The translations under genes and the position numbers were made by a program. 26,969 bases of DNA from Gammaproteobacteria bacterium UBA3067. Its GTDB lineage: Bacteria > Pseudomonadota > Gammaproteobacteria > Pseudomonadales > UBA3067. Positions 5,785-14,428 of the stretch are shown here, in pieces. The stretch's first letter is position 1. The number at the start of each line of letters is the position of its first letter. The stretch is from positions 693 through 27,661 of the forward strand of contig DFBZ01000132.1 in assembly GCA_002366835.1 (NCBI GenBank), read 5' to 3'. The notes beneath the pieces are model-generated. The model did not search any database and had not been told where the DNA came from. It saw only the letters and a list, made by a program, of their open reading frames with translations.

Positions 5785-8268
5785 ATGAAAACAGAAACGC
5801 TGCATGTTTACGGCATGACCTGCCAACACTGCGTTAAAGCAGTCACGAAAGCGCTCACCAAAATAGATGGTGTGGCAGAGGTTTCTGTTTCATTGGAAAA
5901 TAGTTCCGCCAATGTCAGTTACAACGAAGACATCACGAACAGAGGCATACTGGAAAGCGCCATATTGGAAGAAGATTTTTTTCTTACACCTCCTGTATCG
6001 CTGCCTACACCACAAATAGCAAACACACAAAATAACCCCGCCACTACTGATAAAAACAATACCAACATAACGCTTTCAGTAGAAGGTATGACCTGTGCTA
6101 ACTGCGCCAACACTATAGAAAAGGTACTGAAAAATACCCCTGAAATAGTAAATACCAACGTAAATTTCCCCTTAAAACGCTGCACAGTGGAATACAAAGC
6201 AACACAAATCTCCCCAGAAGAAATTATCGCTCATATTACACAGGCAGGATATCAAGCTGAAAAGATAGAAAATACCAACACAACACCGGAACAAAAAAAA
6301 ACGAGCAAAGAAAAAAAACTTTTTATTTTTTCCGCTGCCCTAGCTTTTCCGGTACTTTTCCTAACCTACCTCAGCCCATTTCAACACGCCCAAACCAACT
6401 TATTACTTTTTATTCTCGCATCATTAGTACAGTTCGGCCCCGGACTCTATTTTTACAGAGGGGCGTATTACTCCCTAAAAAACCGCGCCACCAACATGGA
6501 TGTATTGGTTAGCTTGGGCATTAGCGCCGCCTATTTTTACAGCGTTTACTCCTTCTTATTTATCGACCCAATGGCACACACTTTTTTTGATAGCTCTACA
6601 TTAATTATCACCTTTATTCTGCTGGGAAAACTACTGGAAAGCAGCGCAAAGTCTAAAACCAGCGCAGCACTGGAAAAACTTCTTTCCCTGCAAGCGGATA
6701 AAGCGAGACGCCTTATTAACGGCCAGTCCGATTTAGTACCATTAAGTGAGATTGTCGTTGGTGACTTTATTCAGGTTCAGCCCGGCGAAAAAATTCCTGT
6801 AGATGGACTCCTAACGGAGGGCATCACTAGTATTGATGAATCACTTCTTACCGGCGAATCCATGCCCGTTGAAAAAAAACCCGGCGACTCTGTGGCCGGC
6901 GCCACCTTAAACCAGAACGGCCTTATAACATTTCAAGCAACACGCGTAGGCAAAGACACCTTGCTGGCACAAATTATCGCCATGGTAGAAGATGCCCAAG
7001 CAGATAAAGCGCCCATTCAACGGCTTGCAGACCAAATTTCCAATTACTTTGTCCCCTTGGTGGTATTCTCAGCCCTTGCTACATTCTGCCTTTGGTATTT
7101 TCTTCCTATCGAAATTAATTCAGAAAGCAGTCGTTTTTTATTTTCTTTCCAACTAATGATTGCTGTCTTAGTGATTGCCTGCCCTTGCGCCCTTGGCTTG
7201 GCCACACCCACTGCCATTATGGTAGGGAGTGCCGCAGGCTTACAGCGGGGTATTTTATTTAAAAAGGGCTCGTTGCTGGAAAAAATATCCAAGCTCGACG
7301 TAATACTCTTTGATAAAACGGGCACCATCACACAAGGGCATCCAGAACTGGTGCATACCATTCCATTAAATAATCACAGCGAAGCTGACCTTTTAACAAT
7401 AGCGGCCAGCATAGAAAGCCACTCCAGCCACCCCCTCGCAAAAGCTCTCGTTGCAGCAGCGCGTGATCAGTCTATTACGCCATTACACACCAGTGACGTT
7501 ACCGAAATACAAGGCCAGGGCACACAGGCAACAATCAATGAAAAACGCATCAGGCTCGGCAAGGCTGAATTTGTGTGTGATGATGCAGAAGGTTTTATTC
7601 CACTTACTGAGCAGATAGGAAACCGCAACACACAAGGCCACAGTATTGTGTATATTTCAGAAGACAATATATTGTTAGGTGCTCTCACACTATCAGACCA
7701 AATCAAGGTGGATTCAGCACAAGCAATAGCAGAAATAAAATCACTCGGTATCGACATCGTTTTAATCTCGGGCGACAACCCTTCAGCGGTTAAAGAAATC
7801 GCACAACAAGCAGGTATTGAACAATACCAAGCAGAAGTAAAACCCGAAAATAAAATCGATCAGGTGAAGCGCTGGCAAGAAAAAGGCTGCCAGGTCGCCA
7901 TGGTGGGTGACGGCATCAATGACGCACCTGCTTTAGCCCAAGCGGATATCGGCATCGCCATTGGCTCGGGGGCAGACGTTGCCAAGGAAACGGGAGATAT
8001 TGTCTTAATCAATAATACCCTGATGGATGTTATTCACTCCATAAAGCTCGGAAAAATGACCCTGAGCACGGTGAAGCAAAATTTCTTCTGGGCATTCTTT
8101 TATAACCTAATGATGATCCCCATTGCAGCAGGCCTGCTCTACCCGAGCTATGGCGTTATCCTGAAGCCCGAATGGGCTTGTGTTGCCATGTGGTTATCCT
8201 CACTCACTGTGGTGGGCAATTCATTATTTTTAAAAACAAAAGCCAAGACATTATTCCAGCCCGCTTAG
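5785..8268 (+). CDS. copA: Cu(I)-exporting P1B-1-type ATPase
   Basis: This 827-residue copper pump has two N-terminal heavy-metal-associated domains (MTCQHC, Cys13/16; MTCANC, Cys104/107) joined by an Asn/Thr-rich linker. Eight membrane helices are expected. All P-type marks are visible: TGE (356-358), the CPC metal site at 466-468, the phosphorylation motif DKTGT with Asp510, the SHP motif (His549-Pro550) and GDGINDAP (708-715). The Cu(I)-specific signatures of the last two helices are exact: Asn766, Tyr773-Asn774 and Pro779 fit N-x6-YN-x4-P, and MWLSS at 802 fits MxxSS. It exports cytoplasmic Cu(I) to the periplasm. It is the last gene of the CsoR-controlled operon and ends before a bidirectional terminator. 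Confidence 0.97.
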   Translation: MKTETLHVYGMTCQHCVKAVTKALTKIDGVAEVSVSLENSSANVSYNEDITNRGILESAILEEDFFLTPPVSLPTPQIANTQNNPATTDKNNTNITLSVEGMTCANCANTIEKVLKNTPEIVNTNVNFPLKRCTVEYKATQISPEEIIAHITQAGYQAEKIENTNTTPEQKKTSKEKKLFIFSAALAFPVLFLTYLSPFQHAQTNLLLFILASLVQFGPGLYFYRGAYYSLKNRATNMDVLVSLGISAAYFYSVYSFLFIDPMAHTFFDSSTLIITFILLGKLLESSAKSKTSAALEKLLSLQADKARRLINGQSDLVPLSEIVVGDFIQVQPGEKIPVDGLLTEGITSIDESLLTGESMPVEKKPGDSVAGATLNQNGLITFQATRVGKDTLLAQIIAMVEDAQADKAPIQRLADQISNYFVPLVVFSALATFCLWYFLPIEINSESSRFLFSFQLMIAVLVIACPCALGLATPTAIMVGSAAGLQRGILFKKGSLLEKISKLDVILFDKTGTITQGHPELVHTIPLNNHSEADLLTIAASIESHSSHPLAKALVAAARDQSITPLHTSDVTEIQGQGTQATINEKRIRLGKAEFVCDDAEGFIPLTEQIGNRNTQGHSIVYISEDNILLGALTLSDQIKVDSAQAIAEIKSLGIDIVLISGDNPSAVKEIAQQAGIEQYQAEVKPENKIDQVKRWQEKGCQVAMVGDGINDAPALAQADIGIAIGSGADVAKETGDIVLINNTLMDVIHSIKLGKMTLSTVKQNFFWAFFYNLMMIPIAAGLLYPSYGVILKPEWACVAMWLSSLTVVGNSLFLKTKAKTLFQPA

Positions 8269-8391
8269 AATTAAGCTGAAAAATTCTATCACCACCCCAG
8301 GGCACTGTTCAGTTCCAGTCGGAACAGCACATCCTCTTGACTGAAGAAGCACCTGAAAGCCCAAGCCTGAAGGAAAGCGTATTTTAACCAT

Positions 8392-8423
8392 AAAAAAAGC
8401 GACTTCATAAAGCCGCTTTTTTT
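8392..8423. terminator. Bidirectional intrinsic terminator (copA / cyclophilin)
   Basis: AAAAAAAGCG-A-CTT and AAG-C-CGCTTTTTTT form a stem with one mismatch and a 4-nt loop, with an A-tract on the left and a T-tract on the right. It serves copA on the plus strand and the cyclophilin gene on the minus strand. Confidence 0.85.
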
Positions 8424-8458
8424 ACATCTTCGAGCCTAAAACTCTAGAGCGACTATAA

Positions 8459-9043
8459 CTACGGCAAGATAGTCACACTCTTAATCACCACATCCTTAAC
8501 AGGCACATCTCGTCTGCCATTTTTCATTCCTGTTCGCGCTTGGCCAATTGCAAAAACCACATCCATCCCTTCAAGCACCTCACCAAATACGGCATAACCG
8601 TAGTCTCGCGAACCGTGGTTCAATGAACGATTATCTGCAAGATTGATAAAAAACTGAGAGGTCGCACTATCCACAACCCCAGTACGCGCCATAGCAATAG
8701 TGCCTGGCTTGTTACGTAGGCCATTTTTTGCTTCATTCTTAATCGGTGCTTTGGTGGCTTTTTTCTGCCAAGCCTCGGAAAAGCCACCACCCTGAATCAT
8801 AAAGCCAGCGATAACTCGGTGAAAGATCGTCCCGTCATAGTGGCCTGACTTGGCATAAGCCAAAAAGTTCTGCACGCTTATAGGTGCTTTATCCTGAAAA
8901 AGCACCAGCTTTATCTTTCCCTCAGTAGTTTCTAACACCACCGTAGGGTTTACCAATTTTTCCGCCTCCTCAGCGATGGCGGCAGTGCCCATCATTAAAG
9001 CCAAGCAAAACCCAACCAGCGTCTTTCGAATTATTGTATTCAT
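8459..9043 (-). CDS. ppiA: Periplasmic cyclophilin-type peptidyl-prolyl cis-trans isomerase
   Basis: This cyclophilin catalyses cis-trans isomerisation of X-Pro bonds. The active-site segments are FHRVIAGFMIQGG, with its catalytic arginine, and the later SQFFINLADN. An N-terminal signal peptide (MNTIIRKTLVGFCLALMMG, then AIA before EEAEK) directs it to the periplasm, as in PpiA. I place the start at the ATG at 9043. A GTG at 9052 in the same frame adds three residues but sits only two bases from the GGAGA ribosome site, whereas the ATG is 11 bases from it. An extended -10 (TGCTATAAA, complement of 9075-9083) lies suitably upstream. It diverges from the SDR gene and converges on copA. Confidence 0.9.
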   Translation of the reverse strand: MNTIIRKTLVGFCLALMMGTAAIAEEAEKLVNPTVVLETTEGKIKLVLFQDKAPISVQNFLAYAKSGHYDGTIFHRVIAGFMIQGGGFSEAWQKKATKAPIKNEAKNGLRNKPGTIAMARTGVVDSATSQFFINLADNRSLNHGSRDYGYAVFGEVLEGMDVVFAIGQARTGMKNGRRDVPVKDVVIKSVTILP

Positions 9044-9074
9044 CTGCAGCACATTCTCCGTATAAAATGAAAAG

Positions 9075-9083
9075 TTTATAGCA
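9075..9083 (-). promoter_or_regulatory. Extended -10 promoter for the cyclophilin gene
   Basis: On the minus strand, TGC-TATAAA gives an extended -10 element about 32 bases before the chosen ATG. The -35 region is poor, as is usual for extended -10 promoters. Confidence 0.5.
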
Positions 9084-9185
9084 TAGTCTATTTAAAAAAT
9101 AACCTAGGTGTAATGTCGCCAAAAGCCGTTTTCAAGACTAAGTCCTAAACGTTACCATACTCAAAAATCAAGCAGGAGCTCAAGC

Positions 9186-9953
9186 ATGTTTAATCTGGAA
9201 GGTAAAACCGCACTCATCACCGGCTCAAGCCGAGGCATTGGCAAAGCCATTGCTAAGCAGATGTTCCTACAAGGTGCAAATGTAGTAATTTCCAGCCGCA
9301 AGGTCGAAGCCTGCGAGCAGGTGTGCGCTGAAATCAACGCGTTAAGTGAAGACGGCAAACCCAAAGCCATCTCAGTGCCCTGTAATATTTCCCGCAAAGA
9401 GGAGCTGGAAAACCTGGTAAATACTACCAAAAATGAATTTGGCAAAATTGATATTTTAGTGTGTAACGCGGCCATCAATCCCCACTTTGGGCCAATGTCT
9501 ACTATTCCGGACACAGCTTTCGATAAAATACTCAGTAGCAATATCAAATCTAACCACTGGTTATGCCAGCTAGCACTACCAGATATGGCAGAACGGCAAG
9601 ATGGTGTCGTTATTATCATTTCATCCATTGCAGGACTAACAGGCAACCCAGTTCTGGGCACTTACGGCATATCCAAAGCAGCCGATATGGCACTAACTCG
9701 AAATATCGCAGTGGAATACGGAGGCAGAAATATTCGCGCCAACACGATTGCACCAGGTTTAATTAAAACCGATTTTTCTCAAACACTCTGGGCAAACGAA
9801 ACCATTCTAAAACAAGCGCTCGGGCATACCCCCCTAGCAAGAATTGGCAACCCCGAAGAAATTGCTGGCGCGGCTGTCTTTTTAGCCTCCGATGCGGGGA
9901 GCTATATGACCGGACAAACTCTCATTATTGACGGAGGCAGCACCATTACCTAG
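9186..9953 (+). CDS. SDR-family NAD(P)-dependent oxidoreductase
   Basis: This 255-residue classical short-chain dehydrogenase has the dinucleotide-binding loop TGSSRGIG (12-19), the NAA strand-4 motif (94-96), catalytic Asn119, Ser147, Tyr160 and Lys164 (YGISK), and the ending GQTLIIDGGSTIT typical of FabG-like members. Arg39 after the second strand suggests a preference for NADP(H), though this is weak evidence. Substrates in the family include 3-ketoacyl thioesters, steroids and many alcohols, and I cannot narrow it down. AGGAG lies eight bases before the ATG. The Nudix gene follows after 46 bp on the same strand, so the two probably form an operon. Confidence 0.9.
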   Translation: MFNLEGKTALITGSSRGIGKAIAKQMFLQGANVVISSRKVEACEQVCAEINALSEDGKPKAISVPCNISRKEELENLVNTTKNEFGKIDILVCNAAINPHFGPMSTIPDTAFDKILSSNIKSNHWLCQLALPDMAERQDGVVIIISSIAGLTGNPVLGTYGISKAADMALTRNIAVEYGGRNIRANTIAPGLIKTDFSQTLWANETILKQALGHTPLARIGNPEEIAGAAVFLASDAGSYMTGQTLIIDGGSTIT

Positions 9954-9999
9954 CAACTATTAAAACAAAAATATTTTTTCATTCAGACAAGGAAAATTA

Positions 10000-10791
10000 A
10001 TGTCCTCCCCCATACCGTCTTCAACCATCGTTATCGCAAGAGATAATCAACTTGGCACAGGCATAGAGATATTTATGGTAGTGCGCCATCATCAAATTGA
10101 TTTTGCATCCGGCGCGTTGGTTTTTCCGGGTGGAAAGGTTTCTAAGAGTGATTTTGACGCCGACTTACGCAAACAAATCCATGCAGATTCAAAACCCGAC
10201 GAAATACAACTACCACTGATGATTGCTGCCATTCGGGAAGCCTTTGAAGAAAGTGGTATTTTATTTGCGCGACCTACAGAAAGCAGCTCCCTCGTGACAA
10301 ACGAAATCGCTGAAAAACTGGAACCTTATCGCGCTCGGCTAGAAAAAAACCATTGCGGTATGGCTGAATTCACCCGCAAAGAAAACCTCAACCTCGCACT
10401 CGATGAACTGCATCATTTTGCCCACTGGGTGACCCCGAACTCGATGCCCAAACGCTTTGATACACATTTTTATCTCGCAAGGGCGCCGGAAGGACATTTG
10501 GGAAGCCATGACGGTCAAGAATCAGTCGACTCCATCTGGATTTCACCGCAGCAAGCGCTCAGCGATGCCGATAATGGCAAACTTAAGGTTATTTTCCCCA
10601 CCCGCATGAATTTGATGCGCCTCGCCCAGTATGCCTCTGTGGAAGAAGCCATTGTCGCCACAAAACAACAAGAGGTGGTAACGGTACTGCCCTGGACCGA
10701 ACAGAAAGAGGCTGGCGCGATGCTTTGTATCCCAGAAAATGCGGGGTACGAAATCACAAAAATGCCAATTGAAGTAGTAATGCGCTCTTAA
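10000..10791 (+). CDS. NUDIX hydrolase, NUDT19-like (putative CoA/nucleoside-diphosphate-X pyrophosphohydrolase)
   Basis: In this 263-residue protein the Nudix box is split by an insertion. FPGGK occurs at 42-46, but the helix REAFEESG, carrying the metal-binding glutamates, comes only at 79-86. That stretched box is characteristic of the NUDT19/RP2 group, whose studied members cleave CoA and acyl-CoA. The conserved end of the catalytic region continues into GILFARP. An AAGGAAAA ribosome site precedes the ATG. It lies downstream of the SDR gene with no terminator between, and a shared role in acyl-CoA turnover is plausible inference. The 3' side enters the long acnB leader without an obvious terminator. 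Confidence 0.85.
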   Translation: MSSPIPSSTIVIARDNQLGTGIEIFMVVRHHQIDFASGALVFPGGKVSKSDFDADLRKQIHADSKPDEIQLPLMIAAIREAFEESGILFARPTESSSLVTNEIAEKLEPYRARLEKNHCGMAEFTRKENLNLALDELHHFAHWVTPNSMPKRFDTHFYLARAPEGHLGSHDGQESVDSIWISPQQALSDADNGKLKVIFPTRMNLMRLAQYASVEEAIVATKQQEVVTVLPWTEQKEAGAMLCIPENAGYEITKMPIEVVMRS

Positions 10792-10845
10792 GAACGCCCT
10801 CTTACTACTGAAAAAGACTTCTCCTTTAAGAAACCACCAAGTTAG

Positions 10846-10969
10846 TATAAAATATTGCGCGCGAATTTCTTTTAAATCGCCGCTGTACGAAAATGACGCG
10901 GCGATTTAAAACACCCTCTATCTATCTGTTCCTATGCCTGATTGGCTCGCCTTAGCGAGTCAATCAGGC
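10846..10969 (+). promoter_or_regulatory. acnB leader region: candidate -10 and two large hairpins
   Basis: TATAAAAT (from 10846) is a good -10 hexamer, although the -35 is weak. Two strong inverted repeats follow. TTTAAATCGCCGC (10871-10883) pairs perfectly with 10898-10910 across 14 nt. GCCTGATTGGCTCGC (10936-10950) pairs with 10955-10969 across a 4-nt CTTA loop, with one G-U. A wider flanking pair, CTATCTAT before and ATAGATAG (10983-10990) after, could close an outer stem around the second hairpin. Neither stem has a T-tract, so they are not standard terminators. If the -10 is real, both lie in a ~160-nt acnB leader. Function is unknown. Confidence 0.6.
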
Positions 10970-11019
10970 ATCATTTGTAGGCCATAGATAGCAACCCTAA
11001 ACAGCCAGAGGATTACACA

Positions 11020-13596
11020 TTGTTAGAAGCTTATCGTAAACATGTTGAAGAACGGGCAGTAGAAGGCATTCCACCCAAACCACTGAATGCAGAACAAACT
11101 TCAGCACTGACCGAACTCCTTAAGTCCCCACCTGCTGGCGAAGAAGAGTTTTTATTAGACCTCCTTGTAAACCGTGTCCCGCCCGGTGTTGATGAAGCGG
11201 CTTATGTAAAAGCCGGATTTTTAACCGCCATATCCAAAGGTGAAGCCACCTGCCCAGTTATCGACAAGGAAAAAGCGACCGAGCTACTCGGCACCATGCT
11301 TGGTGGTTACAACATCGACCCACTTGTTGCACTGCTTGACGATGAAGAACTTGCTCCTATTGCAGCGAAAGCGCTATCCCGCACTTTACTAGTATTTGAT
11401 GCTTTCCACGATGTTCAGGAAAAAGCAGCGACCAACACTCACGCCCAACAGGTTTTAGACGCTTGGGCCAATGCAGAATGGTTTACCAGCCGCGATAAAG
11501 TTGCTGAAAAAATCACCGTAACCGTCTTCAAAGTGACGGGCGAAACCAATACAGATGACCTTTCTCCCGCACAAGATGCTTGGTCGCGCCCCGATATTCC
11601 GCTACACGGCAACGCAATGCTAAAAATCGAGCGCGATGGTATTCACGATGCGCTTACACAGATTAAAGAAGAAAAAGAAAAGGGCCACCCCCTCGCTTAC
11701 GTTGGCGACGTTGTTGGCACGGGCTCGTCACGTAAATCTGCTACCAATTCGGTGTTGTGGCACATGGGTGACGACATTCCTTTTGTACCCAATAAGCGCG
11801 GCGGTGGTGTTTGCATCGGCGGGAAAATCGCTCCTATCTTTTTTAACACGATGGAAGATGCTGGTGCCCTCCCCTTTGAGTGCGACGTTACCAAAATGAA
11901 GATGGGTGATGTTATCGACATCTACCCCTATGAAGGCGTGGTAAAAAGCAACGCTACTGGCGAAGAGATCTCAAAATTAGAGCTTAAGTCTGACGTTCTA
12001 TTTGATGAAGTACAGGCTGGCGGTCGCATCAACCTTATCATTGGTCGCGGTTTAACCCAGCGAGCACGTGAAGCGCTAGGCTTACCCGCCTCGGAAATTT
12101 TTCGCCAACCAGTAGCCCCTGCAGAGTCGACAAAAGGCTTCACCCTAGCTCAAAAAATGGTGGGCAAAGCATGTGGCGTAGAAGGTGTTCGAGCAGGCCA
12201 ATACTGCGAACCGAAAATGACCACCGTCGGCTCCCAAGATACAACTGGCCCCATGACCCGCGATGAGCTTAAAGATCTCGCCTGTCTAGGGTTCTCAGCA
12301 GACCTGGTCATGCAGTCTTTCTGTCACACTGCCGCTTACCCAAAGCCTGTGGATATCGACACCCAGCACACTCTGCCAGACTTCATTATGAATCGAGGCG
12401 GTGTCTCCCTTCGCCCAGGCGACGGCATCATTCACTCTTGGTTAAACCGCATGCTTCTGCCTGACACAGTGGGCACCGGTGGAGACTCACACACACGCTT
12501 CCCAATGGGAATTTCCTTTCCTGCCGGGTCGGGCCTGGTAGCTTTCGCTGCGGCAACAGGCGTCATGCCACTGGATATGCCTGAGTCCATTCTTGTTCGC
12601 TTTAAAGGTGAAATGCAGCCTGGCATTACCCTGCGTGATCTCGTTCATGCTATCCCCTACTACGCCATCCAGGAAGGCATGCTCACCGTAGAAAAAGAAG
12701 GCAAGAAGAACGAGTTTTCTGGTCGCGTACTGGAAATTGAAGGCCTCAACGATCTCACCGTCGAGCAAGCATTTGAACTATCAGATGCATCTGCTGAACG
12801 TTCTGCAGCGGGCTGCACCATCACCCTTTCCGAAGAGGCCGTTGCTGAGTACCTTAACTCCAACATCACCTTATTGAAGTGGATGATTGCCAATGGTTAT
12901 GGAGATGCTCGCACCTTGGAGCGTCGCGTCAACGAAATGCAAAAATGGCTAGACAACCCAAGCCTGATGCGTGCCGATGCTGATGCCGAGTACCACTCCA
13001 TTATTGAGATCGATCTCAGTGAAATCAACGAACCGATCCTTTGCTGCCCGAATGATCCCGATGATGCGAAAAAGCTTTCAGAGGTACAGGGCGAAAAAAT
13101 CGACGAAGTATTTATTGGCTCATGTATGACGAACATCGGTCATTTCCGTGCCGCCGGTAAACTACTTGAAACCCTAGAAGCTCCACTATCGACCCGCTTG
13201 TGGCTAGCACCTCCGACAAAAATGGATGAACACATCCTAATGGAAGAAGGCTACTACAATATTTTTGGTCGTGCTGGAGCACGTACAGAAATGCCTGGCT
13301 GCTCGTTATGCATGGGAAATCAGGCACAAATAGCGCCGAAATCAACAGCAGTCTCCACATCAACGCGTAACTTCCCCAACCGTTTAGGTAAGGGTGCGAA
13401 CGTGTACCTGGGGTCAGCTGAACTTGCAGCAGTCGCGGCGGTTATGGGCAAGCTACCTAGCCCAGCCGAATACCTTGAGTACGCTGAAAACCTCAACACA
13501 ATGTCTGGCGAAATTTATCGCTACATCAATTTTGATAAAATTGATGAGTTTGTTGAGCAAGCTGAAAATGCGATTCCCGTCGCACAAAGAAGCTAA
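11020..13596 (+). CDS. acnB: Bifunctional aconitate hydratase 2 / 2-methylisocitrate dehydratase
   Basis: This 858-residue aconitase B interconverts citrate and isocitrate in the TCA cycle, and in some bacteria it also acts on 2-methylisocitrate. The 4Fe-4S ligands are Cys702 (GSCMTN) and Cys761/Cys764 (GCSLCMGN), offset by eight from the E. coli enzyme, which is slightly longer. The N-terminal HEAT-like region and the swivelling domain precede the catalytic domains, the order unique to AcnB. The start is a TTG at 11020, giving MLEAYRKHVEERA, which aligns with the known AcnB N-terminus; GAGGA lies eight bases before it. A strong terminator follows. Proximity to prpC would suit a dual TCA/methylcitrate role but does not prove it. 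Confidence 0.97.
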   Translation: MLEAYRKHVEERAVEGIPPKPLNAEQTSALTELLKSPPAGEEEFLLDLLVNRVPPGVDEAAYVKAGFLTAISKGEATCPVIDKEKATELLGTMLGGYNIDPLVALLDDEELAPIAAKALSRTLLVFDAFHDVQEKAATNTHAQQVLDAWANAEWFTSRDKVAEKITVTVFKVTGETNTDDLSPAQDAWSRPDIPLHGNAMLKIERDGIHDALTQIKEEKEKGHPLAYVGDVVGTGSSRKSATNSVLWHMGDDIPFVPNKRGGGVCIGGKIAPIFFNTMEDAGALPFECDVTKMKMGDVIDIYPYEGVVKSNATGEEISKLELKSDVLFDEVQAGGRINLIIGRGLTQRAREALGLPASEIFRQPVAPAESTKGFTLAQKMVGKACGVEGVRAGQYCEPKMTTVGSQDTTGPMTRDELKDLACLGFSADLVMQSFCHTAAYPKPVDIDTQHTLPDFIMNRGGVSLRPGDGIIHSWLNRMLLPDTVGTGGDSHTRFPMGISFPAGSGLVAFAAATGVMPLDMPESILVRFKGEMQPGITLRDLVHAIPYYAIQEGMLTVEKEGKKNEFSGRVLEIEGLNDLTVEQAFELSDASAERSAAGCTITLSEEAVAEYLNSNITLLKWMIANGYGDARTLERRVNEMQKWLDNPSLMRADADAEYHSIIEIDLSEINEPILCCPNDPDDAKKLSEVQGEKIDEVFIGSCMTNIGHFRAAGKLLETLEAPLSTRLWLAPPTKMDEHILMEEGYYNIFGRAGARTEMPGCSLCMGNQAQIAPKSTAVSTSTRNFPNRLGKGANVYLGSAELAAVAAVMGKLPSPAEYLEYAENLNTMSGEIYRYINFDKIDEFVEQAENAIPVAQRS

Positions 13597-13617
13597 GTAA
13601 CGATAAGGCTCTACTTT

Positions 13618-13643
13618 AGCCCCGCCTTTGCGGGGCTTTTTAT
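13618..13643 (+). terminator. Intrinsic terminator after acnB
   Basis: AGCCCCGC (13618-13625) and GCGGGGCT (13630-13637) form a perfect GC-rich stem with a CTTT loop, followed by TTTTATT. It ends 20 bp before the next gene. Confidence 0.92.
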
Positions 13644-13661
13644 TAACGATCGGAAAGTCCT

Positions 13662-14291
13662 ATGAAAGTTGCCGTAATCCCTGTTACTGCCTACCAACAA
13701 AACAGCTCTCTTGTATGGTGCCCCGAAACAAAAAAAGGTGCCCTGATAGACCCAGGTGGCGACCTCGAAAAACTACAAAAAGCAGCTGAAGAGAAAGGGG
13801 TGATAATTGAGAAGATACTTCTCACCCATGCTCATATTGACCATGCTGGCGGTGCTGCCGATGCCTCTTCTTTATTTGACGCGCCAATAATTGGCCCTCA
13901 TGAGGGCGATAATATGCTCATAGAGATGATGGACATGCAAAGCCAAATGTCTGGAATCCCGGCCAAAAAATTCACTCCCGATCAATGGCTAAAAGATGGC
14001 GACACCGTATCTGTTGGCAATTTACAGTTTGACGTTTTGTTTTGCCCTGGGCACACACCCGGCCATCTCGTTTTTCATGCCCCCAAAAACAACATCGCAT
14101 TTGTGGGTGACGTACTTTTCCAAGGTTCAATTGGCCGCACCGACCTACCCGGCGGTGACACCCAAACACTTCTTAACTCCATAAAAACGAAGCTCTTCCC
14201 GCTTAATGAAAGCACTGTCGTAGTCAGTGGGCACGGCCCAAATACCACCATTGGTAACGAAAAGAAAAGCAACCCCTTCCTAAAAGGCTAA
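13662..14291 (+). CDS. YcbL-like MBL-fold hydrolase (glyoxalase II-related)
   Basis: This 209-residue metallo-beta-lactamase-fold protein has all metal ligands in place: His56, His58, Asp60 and His61 (THAHIDHAGG), His131 (PGHTPGH), Asp150 (GDVLFQGSIGRTDL) and His191 (SGHGPNTTIG). The motif following Asp150 and the tail NEKKSNPF are typical of YcbL, a short relative of hydroxyacylglutathione hydrolase that lacks the C-terminal substrate domain of GloB. It is cytoplasmic and likely acts on a thioester, though glyoxalase activity varies in the family. It lies 65 bp after acnB, separated from it by the terminator, with a weak AAAG-type ribosome site before the ATG. Confidence 0.9.
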   Translation: MKVAVIPVTAYQQNSSLVWCPETKKGALIDPGGDLEKLQKAAEEKGVIIEKILLTHAHIDHAGGAADASSLFDAPIIGPHEGDNMLIEMMDMQSQMSGIPAKKFTPDQWLKDGDTVSVGNLQFDVLFCPGHTPGHLVFHAPKNNIAFVGDVLFQGSIGRTDLPGGDTQTLLNSIKTKLFPLNESTVVVSGHGPNTTIGNEKKSNPFLKG

Positions 14292-14342
14292 GCAGCTTCC
14301 CACAACAGTAAGCTTTAGATACGCCCCATACCAGTACAAGGC

Positions 14343-14371
14343 TTGAACAAGCCCTCCTTCAAGCATATACT
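14343..14371 (+). promoter_or_regulatory. Promoter of the tetR-efflux operon
   Basis: TTGAAC (14343-14348) and TATACT (14366-14371) are spaced by 17 bp, a good sigma-70 promoter. The -10 runs directly into the operator-like palindrome that starts at 14370. Confidence 0.75.
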
Positions 14372-14408
14372 TACCTTCCGATTGGTCAGTGACCGACCGG
14401 AAGGTAAG
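14370..14408. promoter_or_regulatory. 39-bp near-palindrome, likely TetR operator
   Basis: The repeat centres on 14389 and matches at 17 of 19 positions per arm. The outer arms are CTTACCTTCCG and CGGAAGGTAAG, and the inner part reads TTGGTCA-G-TGACCGA. It overlaps the end of the -10 and the expected transcription start, and it lies 20 bp before the tetR ATG. That is the usual place for an autoregulatory TetR-family operator. Confidence 0.8.
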
Positions 14409-14428
14409 TGGCCAATAGGAACACGGGT

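Noticed and set aside
8304..8328. CTGTTC...GAACAG inverted repeat that looked like a LexA box
   Set aside because: The CTGT to ACAG spacing is far longer than the 8 bases LexA needs, and it lies between converging gene ends.
9161..9661. 166-residue minus-strand open frame opposite the SDR gene
   Set aside because: It lies inside an SDR gene with every catalytic motif intact, and its own product has no recognisable features.
14408..14428. GTG start extending the TetR protein by seven residues
   Set aside because: It overlaps the palindromic operator and has no ribosome site, while the ATG at 14429 has AGGA eight bases upstream.
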